A DNA stretch of 64,000 bases from Panax quinquefolius (lineage: Eukaryota > Streptophyta > Magnoliopsida > Apiales > Araliaceae): positions 61,569,436 to 61,633,435 of the forward strand of contig CM035167.1 of NCBI GenBank assembly GCA_020205615.1, written 5' to 3'. The notes beneath the pieces were generated by a model. It saw nothing but the letters and a program-made list of their open reading frames with translations, was not told the DNA's origin and ran no database searches. Both the position numbers and the translations under genes were made by a program. Below are positions 10,985 to 20,774 of this stretch, in pieces. Numbering within the stretch: the first letter of the stretch is position 1; the number at the start of each line of letters is the position of its first letter.

Positions 10985-12075
10985 TGTGACGAACGAGATT
11001 TTTGTAATTTAATTCTTAATATTTATTGAATTAATTAAATAATTTCGATGATTTAATTAGTAGATTAAATAATTAATTGATGCAATTGTGATAGATTAAT
11101 TTAATGATATATGTGTTATATTTATTAATTTAATGTGGATAATATTTATTATTCAAGTATGTATTTATGTGAGCTTATTGAATTTAAAGAAATATTTAAT
11201 AAGCCTCAAGGTTATTTTAATTAATGTAATAATTAATTTGATATTATTAATTAATGAAAAATTAATTATATGACTATGTGAATTTATGAGAAATTATTAT
11301 ATTTTATTTATATTAAATTAAATAAATTAATTGAGTTATTTTATAAAGGGTGTGAAATTATTTAAACTATATGATACAAGAGTTTATTAAATTAATTGAG
11401 TTTAAGCCTTTTAAGGCTAGCGAAATATGGCACTAGTGAAGGTTGAGGGCAGTTAACCCATGATGGGTAACTGACCTCCACAATGCGTCAGTTTATTTGA
11501 TGCGACGTCTTCTTTATTTCATTTTCTTAAGTCTGATAAAACTAGTTAGAGAGAATTAGAAAATTTTCAGAGGATTTGTGACAAACTCTGTGATTGAAGA
11601 AGCTTTTAAAAAAGGGTTTTATCTCTACTCATTAACACTCTGGGTAATTTCTTCAACCCTAATTTCTACTTTTACGTCATTAAGATTTCAACAAAATGGC
11701 TTTCAAAGTTTTTGTTTAAACCTCTGTATTTGGGAAAGGAGTAATGTTTATGGGTTGTGTATGTATTAATATGTATCAAATCGTATTCAATTATATATTA
11801 TATAGATTACCATATCATCTGTGTCATAAAACAAGTCGTATAGAATTGATGTTACTTAAGACTTATTTGTTTATGTTTCCGCACAGATGATTTAAGGTTA
11901 GAGTAACCTGGGATTTTATTTATTATGTAGATGATGTAACCCCATAAAGGGAGATTTATTATTATTTCTATCTATTGCATGGTTTGCATTTATTATGGGT
12001 AGATAGATAGATGTTATTTGTACAGTGAGCACCAAATCCCGTGGAATTGAAGTACCCGGATTTGGGGGCATCACA
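10985..12075 (+). mobile_element. Tekay 3' LTR, internally deleted, 1091 bp
   Basis: Starts TGTGACGAACG after the polypurine tract and ends GGGCATCACA before the CTAAC duplication. Compared with the 5' LTR it lacks bases equivalent to 3233-4879. The junction reads GTCGTATAGAATTG, joining the two flanks over a shared TA. About 24 further bases are lost in small indels. The deletion must post-date insertion, because both LTRs are copied from one template. Confidence 0.93.
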
Positions 12076-13354
12076 CTAACTATCCCTATAATGAAACTAG
12101 ATAATGAAGACTTGAGACTATAATTTCAACTATTGTTTCATTTAAATTAATAAACTTCATGTTAAGTCAAATTAATTATACTGGATTGTCAATCAAGAAC
12201 ACGAAGGTAAAATATGACCATCTCTCGATGTACCATATCCATATCACACTAAATCCACATATGATAGAATTAATGTGAACACCTTAATTAAAACCCACTA
12301 TATCTCTATGTGAATTACAATTAAAAAGGGTTAAGCACAAGTTCTTATCGGATTACATGTGGTGCTTTGGTATATCTCTATCCTAGGCACGAATCATGAA
12401 TTTCATCACTATGTAGAAATCACAAACACATGCTATTATGATCAGATCTAAACCCATAATCTGTCTCTCAATTTCATATGGATTATCATGGTAACTAATA
12501 GCTAGAAAATTAAGCAATTAGCACAAATCATAATAGACAATCCAATAATAATCGATTTAACTAACAAAGAAGCATATCAAGATAAAATACTCATTAAGAT
12601 CCATTGTAATCCCAAAATATTATGTAACTCTTGATTGAATCGAATTCCATAATCCACAATTGATTATACATTGAAAGATACAAATAAAAGTAAAGAGAAG
12701 CTAGGGATTAAAGAATGCAAATCTGATCTCTCTTGCTCTAAATCTGAACTTCAAATGCTCTTTCAATTGCTTTAGATGCAATATAATCTAGGGTTCTAGT
12801 CTAACCTAATCTAATCTAAGAATTAAAGATAAAATATACAAGATAAATTTTATCAAAGAATTCAATCTATTATTGAATGTAGATATCTATAATATATGCT
12901 ATAAAAGTGCCTTAATATAGGCTAAATCACGAGTGCCTCCTTGCCCAAGAAACAATCCAATTGGATCATTAAATGAAAAGTCAAAATCTGGACTGCCAAA
13001 CTAGCACAGTTGCGCCACCCACAAGGCCAAACTAGGCGCAGCTGCGCTGCAGAGTTTTGTCGACTGAGGTAGAGCACAGTTGCACCATTCTTCAAGCCCT
13101 TTAGGGGCGCAGCTGCGTCGTGCACCAGTTTCTGATTTTGTTGTTCTGCTACTGTAGTTTCCTACATCTCCCAAGTCTTGATCATTTTAGCTAACAATTC
13201 ATCCCTTTAGTCCTTAAATGCTACCAAGCCAGTTCCCAAGCATGCAATCTACAAAATAAACCAAAAATGCATGAAAAGTTATTTAAACAAATGGGCTTAA
13301 GCAACAATTATAATAAGTTAGTATATAATAAGTAGGTATAAAACCTACTTATCA
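12076..13354 (-). mobile_element. T1 Tat-like 3' LTR, right part
   Basis: Continues the LTR interrupted at 2349; the sum is about 1.46 kb, close to the 1.54 kb solo LTR at 37584. The sense LTR start is TGATAAGTAGGTTTTATACC (ending at 13354), against TGATGAGTGAGTTTTATAC in the solo LTR. The G+C-rich part at 12940-13130 carries repeated GGCGCAGCTGCG-like palindromes. The open frame at 12922-13125 falls in these and is not a gene. Confidence 0.7.
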
Positions 13355-13586
13355 AATACCCCTAAATTTAAACCACTACTTGTCCCCAAGCTACAAAACA
13401 TAATGCAATGCAATAAACTAAACATGAAACCTAATCTAATATGCCTACGAATCCAAATACCAGTCAGAATGAACTCCCAGAGAGTTGCTTCAGAGAAACC
13501 ATAATGACATCAAACAAAGAATCCAACCAAAACCAAGATAATAATGCATAACACTTTGTAAATCAAAACTTGGCATCACTGATGTA

Positions 13587-13611
13587 GTGTGTGTGTGTGT
13601 GTGTGTGTGTG
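13587..13611. repeat. (GT)n microsatellite
   Basis: About 12 uninterrupted GT units inside the T1 3' region. Confidence 0.95.
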
Positions 13612-14004
13612 CTTAGCAACCATTAACTTGCTACAATATAAATACTTCACATAATATGCTTCTTAGAGGGAAACCAACAATTTTAACTCAAGAAAGGCAG
13701 AAAACAAATTAAGCTCTAACCAAGATTATACATCAACTAAGCTAAGAGTCAAACAAGGGGTTTATTATGATTTTATTTACTCATGAGGGCGATAATCGCA
13801 CTTACTCGTGTACACATCTGAATGTGCAATGTCTAGTTCTCTTAGTCTTTTTCAGTGATACTCGTGTAGCGAGCTTTCGAGCAACGACTCCCAAACAAGA
13901 TAACTTTAAGGCACTGGGTGTAGAGACACCCCTAAGGGCTTATTTACTCAAGTATCAAAGGCCACAGAACTAAACTAACCAAAGAGTTTATTCAACATCA
14001 TATA

Positions 14005-14050
14005 TTTTCTTTTTCTTTTTCTTTTTCTTTTTCTTTTTCTTTTTCTTATT
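14005..14050. repeat. (TTTTTC)n pyrimidine tract
   Basis: About seven six-base units followed by T-rich sequence. On the T1 sense strand it is a GAAAAA repeat. Confidence 0.9.
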
Positions 14051-15439
14051 TTTTTATTTAAGCATGCATACCCACTGAATTCCCCCAACTTAAGCTTTTA
14101 CGCAATCCTAGTCATTAATAACTGTTTACTAAATCTCTTTTGTTAAAACATAAACTTCTCACCAGAAGACAAGTATGTGACCATTTAAACTGAAAAAACA
14201 TAATGATTACTCTTAAGTGTTATCCAGTTACATCAGTTTCAAATAGATAAGGATTTACATCATGCTATGACAATACAACCACGCCAAAGTTATCAAAACT
14301 GTTCAAAAATTATGTAATTCCAATCTCATCATAGGCCAAATGAAAATTCACACTAACTGAAAACTTGGATTCATGCAATATGTCCTAATATAATCAAATA
14401 AAGAAATTTTTTTTGTGATTTTCCATTAAACTAAATGAAACATAAAACTTAATTAGTATGCAATTATACTAACATGCAACTATATGAACTAAACTAGATG
14501 CAAACTATACTAATAATAATATGAACCTAATACTCCAAAACATGAAAATGACAATGTCCTCATTGTAAAAAAAATGAAAGAATACTCCCCTAAGAAGCAT
14601 TGTCATCTACGCCCGCCTCCTCATGATCCGATGGTGTATTAGGCGGTGGATAAGTCTGGGCGGGTACAAACATTGGGAACTGCACTTGAACTTCTTTAAT
14701 GCCCTAGGATTCTGCCTGTTATTCCCCCAATGGGTTAAAATTTAAAAAATTGGGGTTCCATAACGGCGCAGCTGCATTGAAATTTGGCATTGGATGGGCA
14801 CAGTTGCGCAGTGTAGCAGAGATGGGACTTTTTGACTAAGATAGGGCGCACCTGCGCAACTTTCCCTTACAAATTGGGTGCAGTTACGCTGCCCTATTGT
14901 GACGCCCCCAAAATAGGTATACATCACCCATTCAGAGTCACCAAATACATGGTACAGAAACAACTACAACTTCATTAATACAATTGTCGTGCAAAATACG
15001 ACAACACATAAACTGAGAGTTTAAATACAAATATTATCTTCTAGACAATATTCACACTCAAATAAGTCCTCATTACAATTATTGATACACTATTTTATAA
15101 AATGGTGAGGACTACTAAAACAACTGTCTTGAACCATTACTCCACACCCCGACTAGTTCCCGCTATATTCTCGTCTTCTGAGAAGAAAAATGGAAATAAA
15201 AAGAAAAGGGTGAGCTCAACTAGCCCAGTAAAGAATATTATGACTAAGATAATGTACAACAAATTATCCTTAGTCTTCAACAAAGAAAAATCTGATAGAA
15301 TACAATAGACAACAAGTTTTAGATCAACAACTGCAGCGGAAACAACAATTCATTAGAAGAGTTAAGTAGAGAATGAAATCTACTATCATCTATAAATTTA
15401 AAAGTCCATCATCGATATTTTATCCCTGTAACATCAATC

Positions 15440-15600
15440 AATATACATCTTGAATCAAATATTCATCTTTGCACTACAGGCCAAAGATATTCATCAGTTG
15501 GTCATGTTCATCTAAACACATGTTCATCTTTGCACTACAGGCCAAAGATATTCATCAGAAAATCATTCATCTTTGCACTACAGGCCAAAGATATTCAGTT
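15440..15600. repeat. LTR subrepeat: hairpin word ATCTTTG...CAAAGAT, three copies
   Basis: Copies near 15463, 15528 and 15570 contain ATCTTTGCACTACAGGCC and then AAAGATATTC. The arms ATCTTTG and CAAAGAT are inverted repeats around a loop of about ten bases. Equivalent zones occur in every subfamily B LTR (21340-21475, 44640-44845, 50460-50660, 56270-56465), with unchanged arms and varying loops. Confidence 0.8.
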
Positions 15601-15829
15601 ATATCATTATTTAGGACTGAGGATGATGAAAAATATATTTTAAAGAAAACGAATCTAGTGAGACAAAATAACAAATAGTAAGGATTCGTACTTCGGTTTA
15701 TCCATGTTCAAAAATACTCCATAATAAACTATTGTGGAGCAGAATTCAATAATAAAGATCAAAACATATATCCAATCAAAGATAGAAACCATAACAGATA
15801 GTCTTGGACACAGGAAAGAAAATTTAATT

Positions 15830-16030
15830 TTTCTGTGAATAGTGTCATATTCGTGAATAGTGTCGTATACATGAATAGTGTCGTATATGTGAATAGTAAC
15901 TCTGACACTAAAAGGTAGAAATTCCACAAGAAAAATCTTCATGCTTCGTGAATAGTACTCGTGAATAGTAACTCGTGAATATTAACTCGTGAATAATAAC
16001 TTATGAATAGTAACTTATGAATAGTAACCC
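15830..16030. repeat. LTR subrepeat: GTGAATAGTAACTC array
   Basis: Many imperfect 12-16 bp units of the form GTGAATAGT plus AACTC, GTC or ACTC. The same array lies in the LTRs at 21715-21905, 45080-45260, 50895-51070 and 56700-56885. Its reverse complement closes the window (63955-64000). Confidence 0.85.
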
Positions 16031-16303
16031 CGACATGAAAAGATAAGAATTTCACAAGAAAAATCTTACCAATATTTCAGCATAATGATATTGAAAGAAA
16101 TAATATCATTTATAAAAAAAATAACATCCCTTACCTCAAAAAGACGAAAGATTTTGACTAGAATCTGGATATAAGGTCAAGAGAACTTGCACAGACCGTA
16201 TAGCAACACTCAAAGTATCAAAATACTCACAAGAATACACTCGATAATATAGAGAGAAAAGAGAGAAAACTTTACGGTGTGATTTTCAATTCTAACCTAA
16301 GCA

Positions 16304-16315
16304 CCTATTTATAGG
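16304..16315 (-). promoter_or_regulatory. TATA box of subfamily B LTR
   Basis: CCTATTTATAGG is CCTATAAATAGG on the sense strand, followed downstream by a conserved GTTAGAATTGAAAATCACAC. The same core is at about 22187, 45534, 51346 and 57159, and in subfamily A at 59286-59297. Conservation across subfamilies supports a core promoter. Confidence 0.75.
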
Positions 16316-17658
16316 AAAATGCTTAGAACACCAAAGCGTAAAATTTAATAAAATAATAATATAATTAACAAAATTTAAGCACACCTTTGAAATCTAATTT
16401 CAGCTCATTTAAATCACATGTGAGGCCAACTTAATTGCAAAAAAACGTTTTTCTTTAAAAAAATAATTAAAACTTCCAAAAATCAATTATTCTGGAACTT
16501 CAGAACTTTAATAATTCATAGTAAATAGCCCTTTTGTCAGAAAAATTCAAAACCTCATGTCTTTTCCATAGGAAATTCCATTATCTACAACTTTGCAGAA
16601 GAAAGTTTTTCCAAATTCCAAACAAAAATTGACCGAAATCCACAAACGGACGATTTTACAAGCTATAATCAAATTTCAGTCAAGAAATGGGGTCTACCGA
16701 CACAAAAAACATGTGTTAATCATTTAATGCAACAAAAATACTATTCCTCCTCATATACTCATATATCCCACATTCATTGTAAAAATATCACCATTATTAT
16801 ATATATAATAAAATATTATTTTATCAGAAAAGATAAAATATCAATTTTTAACAATTATCACTTTAAAAAAATTTCTCCATCTATATCCACATAAAATCAA
16901 TATTTTTCTCATCATATAAATCAATAATTAATTATTCACAAATAATATTATGTAATCACAATCATCGACAACCGGTGCCGCTCCTGTGAAAGTGGGGCTT
17001 TCCAATAAGGATTTTTTCTTATTGGCACGCAATTAAGTGAGCAAACCTCTCCTTAGACAGAACTTTTTAGACATTGCCAATAATGTTATCTAATAATATT
17101 ATTCAGATAATATGAATTATTGTCTCGATAATGGAAAATACCGTGTAGTGACAAATATTGAAATAATAGTAATATAAAATATCAACGCAACAATTATTGA
17201 ATCAATAAAATAAAATATCGAATAAAGAATTTATTGTAACAATTATTGAGTAGTGCCTTCTCACGTAAGAATAAATAATTGGTGCAATACAAAGGTGCTC
17301 TTCGGCAACAACGCCAGACATCGTGTGTTTTAACCCGGGTATTCCAATAAGATAATTCAGAATAACTACGCCGTTATTTATAAACAACTTATACTTGTCG
17401 TTTTCTTCATCCAATCGCTTTCACGTTATGGGGCCCACAAAGGTCATACCGTCATACAAATATTTCGACAAAGAAGAATATTCCCACGAACAAACGAATA
17501 TTCCCCGACAATAATGAATATTTTATAACCACTTGCTTATTTAAAAATATATGCGCATTTTACCCATAACTAACCACATTAATCAAATCTACCCTTACTA
17601 TTTCAAAATAATAAATAGAGGAGATTTAATTTCATTAATAATAAGTTGGGGTCATAAA

Positions 17659-18008
17659 ACCTCCCCTCCGTATGAAATGTCATCCTCGAAATTGACGTAC
17701 GTACCTGGTGTTTCGAAAAGGTGAGGATACCTTGCTTTCATTTCCGTTTCCAACTCCCAGGTCATTTTCTCAATAGCATGGTTCCTCCACAAAACTTTAA
17801 CTTATGGTATGACCTTTGTGTATAGGACACACTCTTTCCTATCCAAGATCTTGATAGGTACCTCCTCGTACGTTAAGTCTTCGGCTATCTCATTCGGTTC
17901 TAACTCAATAATATGGTTCGGGTCATCCACATATTTACGTAACATTGATACACGAAAAACGTTATAAACACGTGTCATACTTGGCGATAAAATGTGTCTA
18001 TAGGCCAC
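17659..18008 (-). pseudogene. Element C chromodomain and polypurine tract
   Basis: Sense frame from 18008 leftward: a bridge VYNVFRVSMLRKYVDDP, then EEVPIKILDRKE, a stop near 17802, then VKVLWRNHAIEKMTWELETE and YPHLF, and an acidic tail ending near the LTR. This is a near-complete chromodomain with one stop. The purine run GGAGGGGAGGT at the left boundary is the polypurine tract. Its retention next to deleted enzyme cores is notable. Confidence 0.8.
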
Positions 18009-18009
18009 A

Positions 18010-18906
18010 GTTTCTACTTAATCGAGAATCTCAAATGGACTAATAAATCGAAGGTTTGAGATTTCCTCACATCGCCAATTCTCGCTTTTGGAATAACGAC
18101 TTCTTGCATCTTCTTCTTCATATTCATCAACCTGTGTCTCAGCTTGAGCGACTTTAAATTTATCGATTAAAGTCGATTCTAATCGTATATTCGTTATCTT
18201 CACGCAGGTTCTTTGAATCTTTAACTCTATCTTCATCTTCTGTAAGTCATACGAAATGGGTCTTTGTGTTAACAATATCGCACTCATAACCACATACGAT
18301 TTTCTACTCAACACGTCAGCTACCACATTCATTTTTTTCAGGATGGTATGGTCAGAACAGGTGCCAAAATGAGTCTCCTCTTGAGTTCTTCGAAGCTCTT
18401 CCCACATTCCTTGCTCCATTCAAATTTTGTATCTCTACGAGTTAGCTGAGTTAATGGAGTAGCGATTCGAGAAATTTTTTCCACAAATCTCCGATAATAA
18501 CCAACTAAGCCTAGAAAGCTACGTATTTCAATTACTGACTTAAGTTGATCTCAACTATGACTCATATCCCAATCTTGGATAGCACGTCACAATGTACCTA
18601 TCTGTTTACTACCACACAAATATGGCGTCCCCTACGGAGAATCTGGCTTCGGTGTATTCCACAAAGGAAGTCACCAGATAGAGGCTCGGGTACCAAATTC
18701 TATAGTTGAATTTTTAACTCCTGAAGTTCAATAGGAGCCATTCGATATGAGATTTTAGAAATGGGTTTTGTACGGGGTTCAAAGTAGATACAAAATTCAA
18801 TAACACACTTTGGGAGTAAGCCAAGAAATTCTTCAGGAAATACATCAGGAAATTTACTAACACTAGAAATATCATTCAAATCTGACGTATTTTTGTTCAA
18901 GTCCAT
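18010..18906 (-). pseudogene. Element C pol remnants joined by large deletions
   Basis: Sense order: an RT N-terminal piece (18906-18700) with FPDVFPEEFLGLLP and SYRMAPIELQELK; a gap; an RT C-terminal piece about 18530-18370 with [16 protein letters not shown] and FEWSKECGKSFEELKRRL; a gap; an RNase H end with NVVADVLSRKSYVV (about 18330-18280); then a short linker (about 18260-18010). The YVDD or FIDD box, the RNase H core and the integrase DDE core are absent. The same pieces with the same junctions recur in both internal regions of the three-LTR element. Several stops are present. Confidence 0.8.
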
Positions 18907-18929
18907 AACATGGGCTAAGAAAACTTAAC

Positions 18930-19335
18930 ATCCATTTTTTAATAAACGAATGACTTTATGGCTTGATATAAAAGTGTTTGACTTCAATGGTTTGGTTGCT
19001 TGAATTCGAATAATAGGTTGCTTAGGAATATGAAAACTAACAACCTTACGAAAGCAATCAATTTTGGCATGATGAGTAGTTAATTAATCAATCCCTAAAA
19101 TCACATCAAAAGCAAGTATCTTTAAAGAAATAAGGTCAACAGGTAATGTGATGGTGCCAACTTGGATCAAACAAGATTTATAAACAGTGGATGTAACGAA
19201 AGTTTCTCCTAACGGAGTTTCAACAGATAAGTCAAAGTCTAATTTTCTCCGGAGTCAAGTTTAAATGTTGAGTATAAGCAGGAGAGATAAATGAATGGGT
19301 AGAACCAGTATCTAATAAGGTCTAAACTTCGTAAG
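18930..19335 (-). pseudogene. Element C aspartic protease remnant
   Basis: On the sense strand, TTAGATACTGGTTCTACCC (about 19304-19322) gives LDTGST, the retroviral-type protease active site, followed by HSFISPAYTQHLN. Further on are IQVGTITLPVDLIS and AFDVILGID-like words. One frameshift and at least two stops follow, so it is broken. Confidence 0.7.
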
Positions 19336-19348
19336 AATTTATGATTAA

Positions 19349-20593
19349 CTAACCCGTGTTAACTTTGTTCGGGTTACTCGCTTTTTGAGAAGTCACGAAA
19401 AACGCTCTTCCAAGAACTAATGACTTTGACTTGTCCAGGACAGCCTTTGGAGTCACCATCCCCGCTGGACTTGGTTTCGCTACAGGACAATATCGAGCTA
19501 TATGACCGTCTTTTCCACAACTAAAACATACCTTAGAAGTTTGTGAACAGTTTGGACTTATGTGTCCCTCTTCTCCGCATCTGTAGCATCTAACTGGCGG
19601 TCTTTCTCCTCCTCTAAAATTCGTTGCTGGTGTTGGTGCCGACGTCTTCCCGTCATTATTGAATCTTCTCTTTTTGAAATTTCCACTTGACTCACATTTC
19701 CTATTATCTTGGTCATGATTACCACCGAAGTGGTTACCATTTCTGGCATGATAATTTCCTCCACGATGGTTATCATTGTTCCGATGATCGTCGCCACTGG
19801 TACGATTATCATCGAGTTGTTGGTCATTATTCTTCAGTTGAACCGACTCATTATCGCGCTCCAATAACTGAGCCCTATTCACAACATCTGAATATAAACA
19901 AAGTTTGTGAGAAATGAGGTATTGATGTATTTTGGGTTTCAAACCTCGCAAAAACATTCGCGTCATTCTCTCTTCATTATCAACCAAATGGGATGCAAAT
20001 CGGGACAACTCGGCAAATTTAGCTTCGTACTATGACACGTTCATATTGTTTTGCTCCAGCTTGATGAACTCTACCTCCTTCATGTGACGAATACTTTCGG
20101 GAAAGTACTTGTCGTTGAACAATTCTTGGAACTTCTCCCAAGACATCTTCAAGCTGGTGAGTCGAGTACGCTTTTACTTGATTCCCACCAATAATCGCCT
20201 CTCCTCGCAAACATGAAGGTGGCGAAATGAACCTTTGCTCCTCTCCGAGCATCCCAAGACATCAAATATTTTAGTGATCCGCTTTATCCACGTCCTCTCG
20301 CCGTAAGTGGTTCTAGCTTTCCAAAAACTCGTGGTCCTAACTCCTCGAATCGCTAAGCGGTGACCATCCGTGAGTTGCCAAGTGTTTCCAACCGCATTTT
20401 GAGCAAAGAGGCTCTCTCGTTTGGATTTGCATGAATTCTAGAAAGTTCTTAAACATACCATCGCATCGTCATTCATTTGGTCGGTGTTATTGTTTACGAG
20501 GAGGGTTATTGCCTTCCTTATCCCGGTATTGATCGGTGGTGACTCAACGGTCTCATGTGCTCCATTGCTTATCTCAACATCTTCAGATGCCAT
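19349..20593 (-). pseudogene. gag: Element C gag
   Basis: The sense ATG is at 20593 (MASEDVEISNGAHET). The capsid-like part (about 20420-20050) is split by frameshifts and stops. The C-terminal half is open from 20008 to 19349: [18 protein letters not shown], an Asn/His/Gly-rich region (about 19830-19690), and two CCHC knuckles, [14 protein letters not shown] and [14 protein letters not shown] (about 19580-19490). A stop at 19349 separates it from protease. Gag is the best preserved gene of the element. It would form the particle and bind the RNA. Confidence 0.85.
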
Positions 20594-20759
20594 TTTACTG
20601 TCACAAAATAATGGTTAATTGACATGCCACATATTATCCCTATATTCTGACCGACCAATTAAATAACAAATAACCTTAGGTAGGACACACTAGTAAAGGA
20701 TTTACTCGTCTCTCCCCTCCTAGTTCTATTCCCCGATCTCCGCCAGAGACCATATCCCT

Positions 20760-20774
20760 AAGCTCGATATTAAC
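20760..20774 (-). promoter_or_regulatory. Element C primer-site remnant
   Basis: The sense strand after the LTR reads TTAATATCGAGC. The better-kept copies at 49902-49915 and 55705-55718 read TTGGTATCGAGC, one base short of the initiator-Met complement. Confidence 0.65.

Larger units (their letters stand above)
2350..12075 (+). mobile_element. Complete Tekay/Del-type Ty3 chromovirus, 9.7 kb
   Basis: A full element with TGTGATG at the left end and CATCACA at the right end, flanked by the 5-bp duplication CTAAC (2345-2349 and 12076-12080). Order: 5' LTR, primer site, an extra reading frame, gag, protease, RT, RNase H, integrase, chromodomain, polypurine tract, 3' LTR. The domain order and C-terminal chromodomain make it a chromovirus. 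The very long LTR and the Gag with three Cys clusters fit the Tekay/Del clade. All coding regions carry stops or frameshifts, so the copy is dead. It sits inside the LTR of T1 and is younger than T1. Confidence 0.93.
13355..14897 (-). other. T1 3' non-coding region with polypurine tract
   Basis: On the sense strand a purine run (TTTAGGGGTATT) abuts the LTR start, the expected polypurine tract of Tat elements. The rest is non-coding. It has a (GT)n microsatellite at 13587-13611, a pyrimidine tract of TTTTTC units at 14005-14050, and GCGCAGCTGC-like words at about 14765-14890. The short open frames at 13767 and 14742 have no protein signature. The last bases (CCTAT, 14893-14897) are the target site of element C. 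The sequence continues at 23554. Confidence 0.65.
14898..17658 (-). mobile_element. Element C left (3') LTR, subfamily B, 2761 bp
   Basis: Runs from TGTGACGCCCCC (sense end) to GGGGTCATAAA (a decayed GGTCTTACA, the sense start). It carries two internal repeat zones (15440-15600 and 15830-16030) and a TATA box. Open frames at 15102, 15469, 15655 and 17202 lie in the LTR, recur in other LTR copies only as remnants, and are not regarded as genes. Confidence 0.88.

Noticed and set aside
12922..13125. 67-codon minus frame in the T1 LTR
   Set aside because: It runs through the GCGCAGCTGCG palindrome islands and has no recognisable domain.
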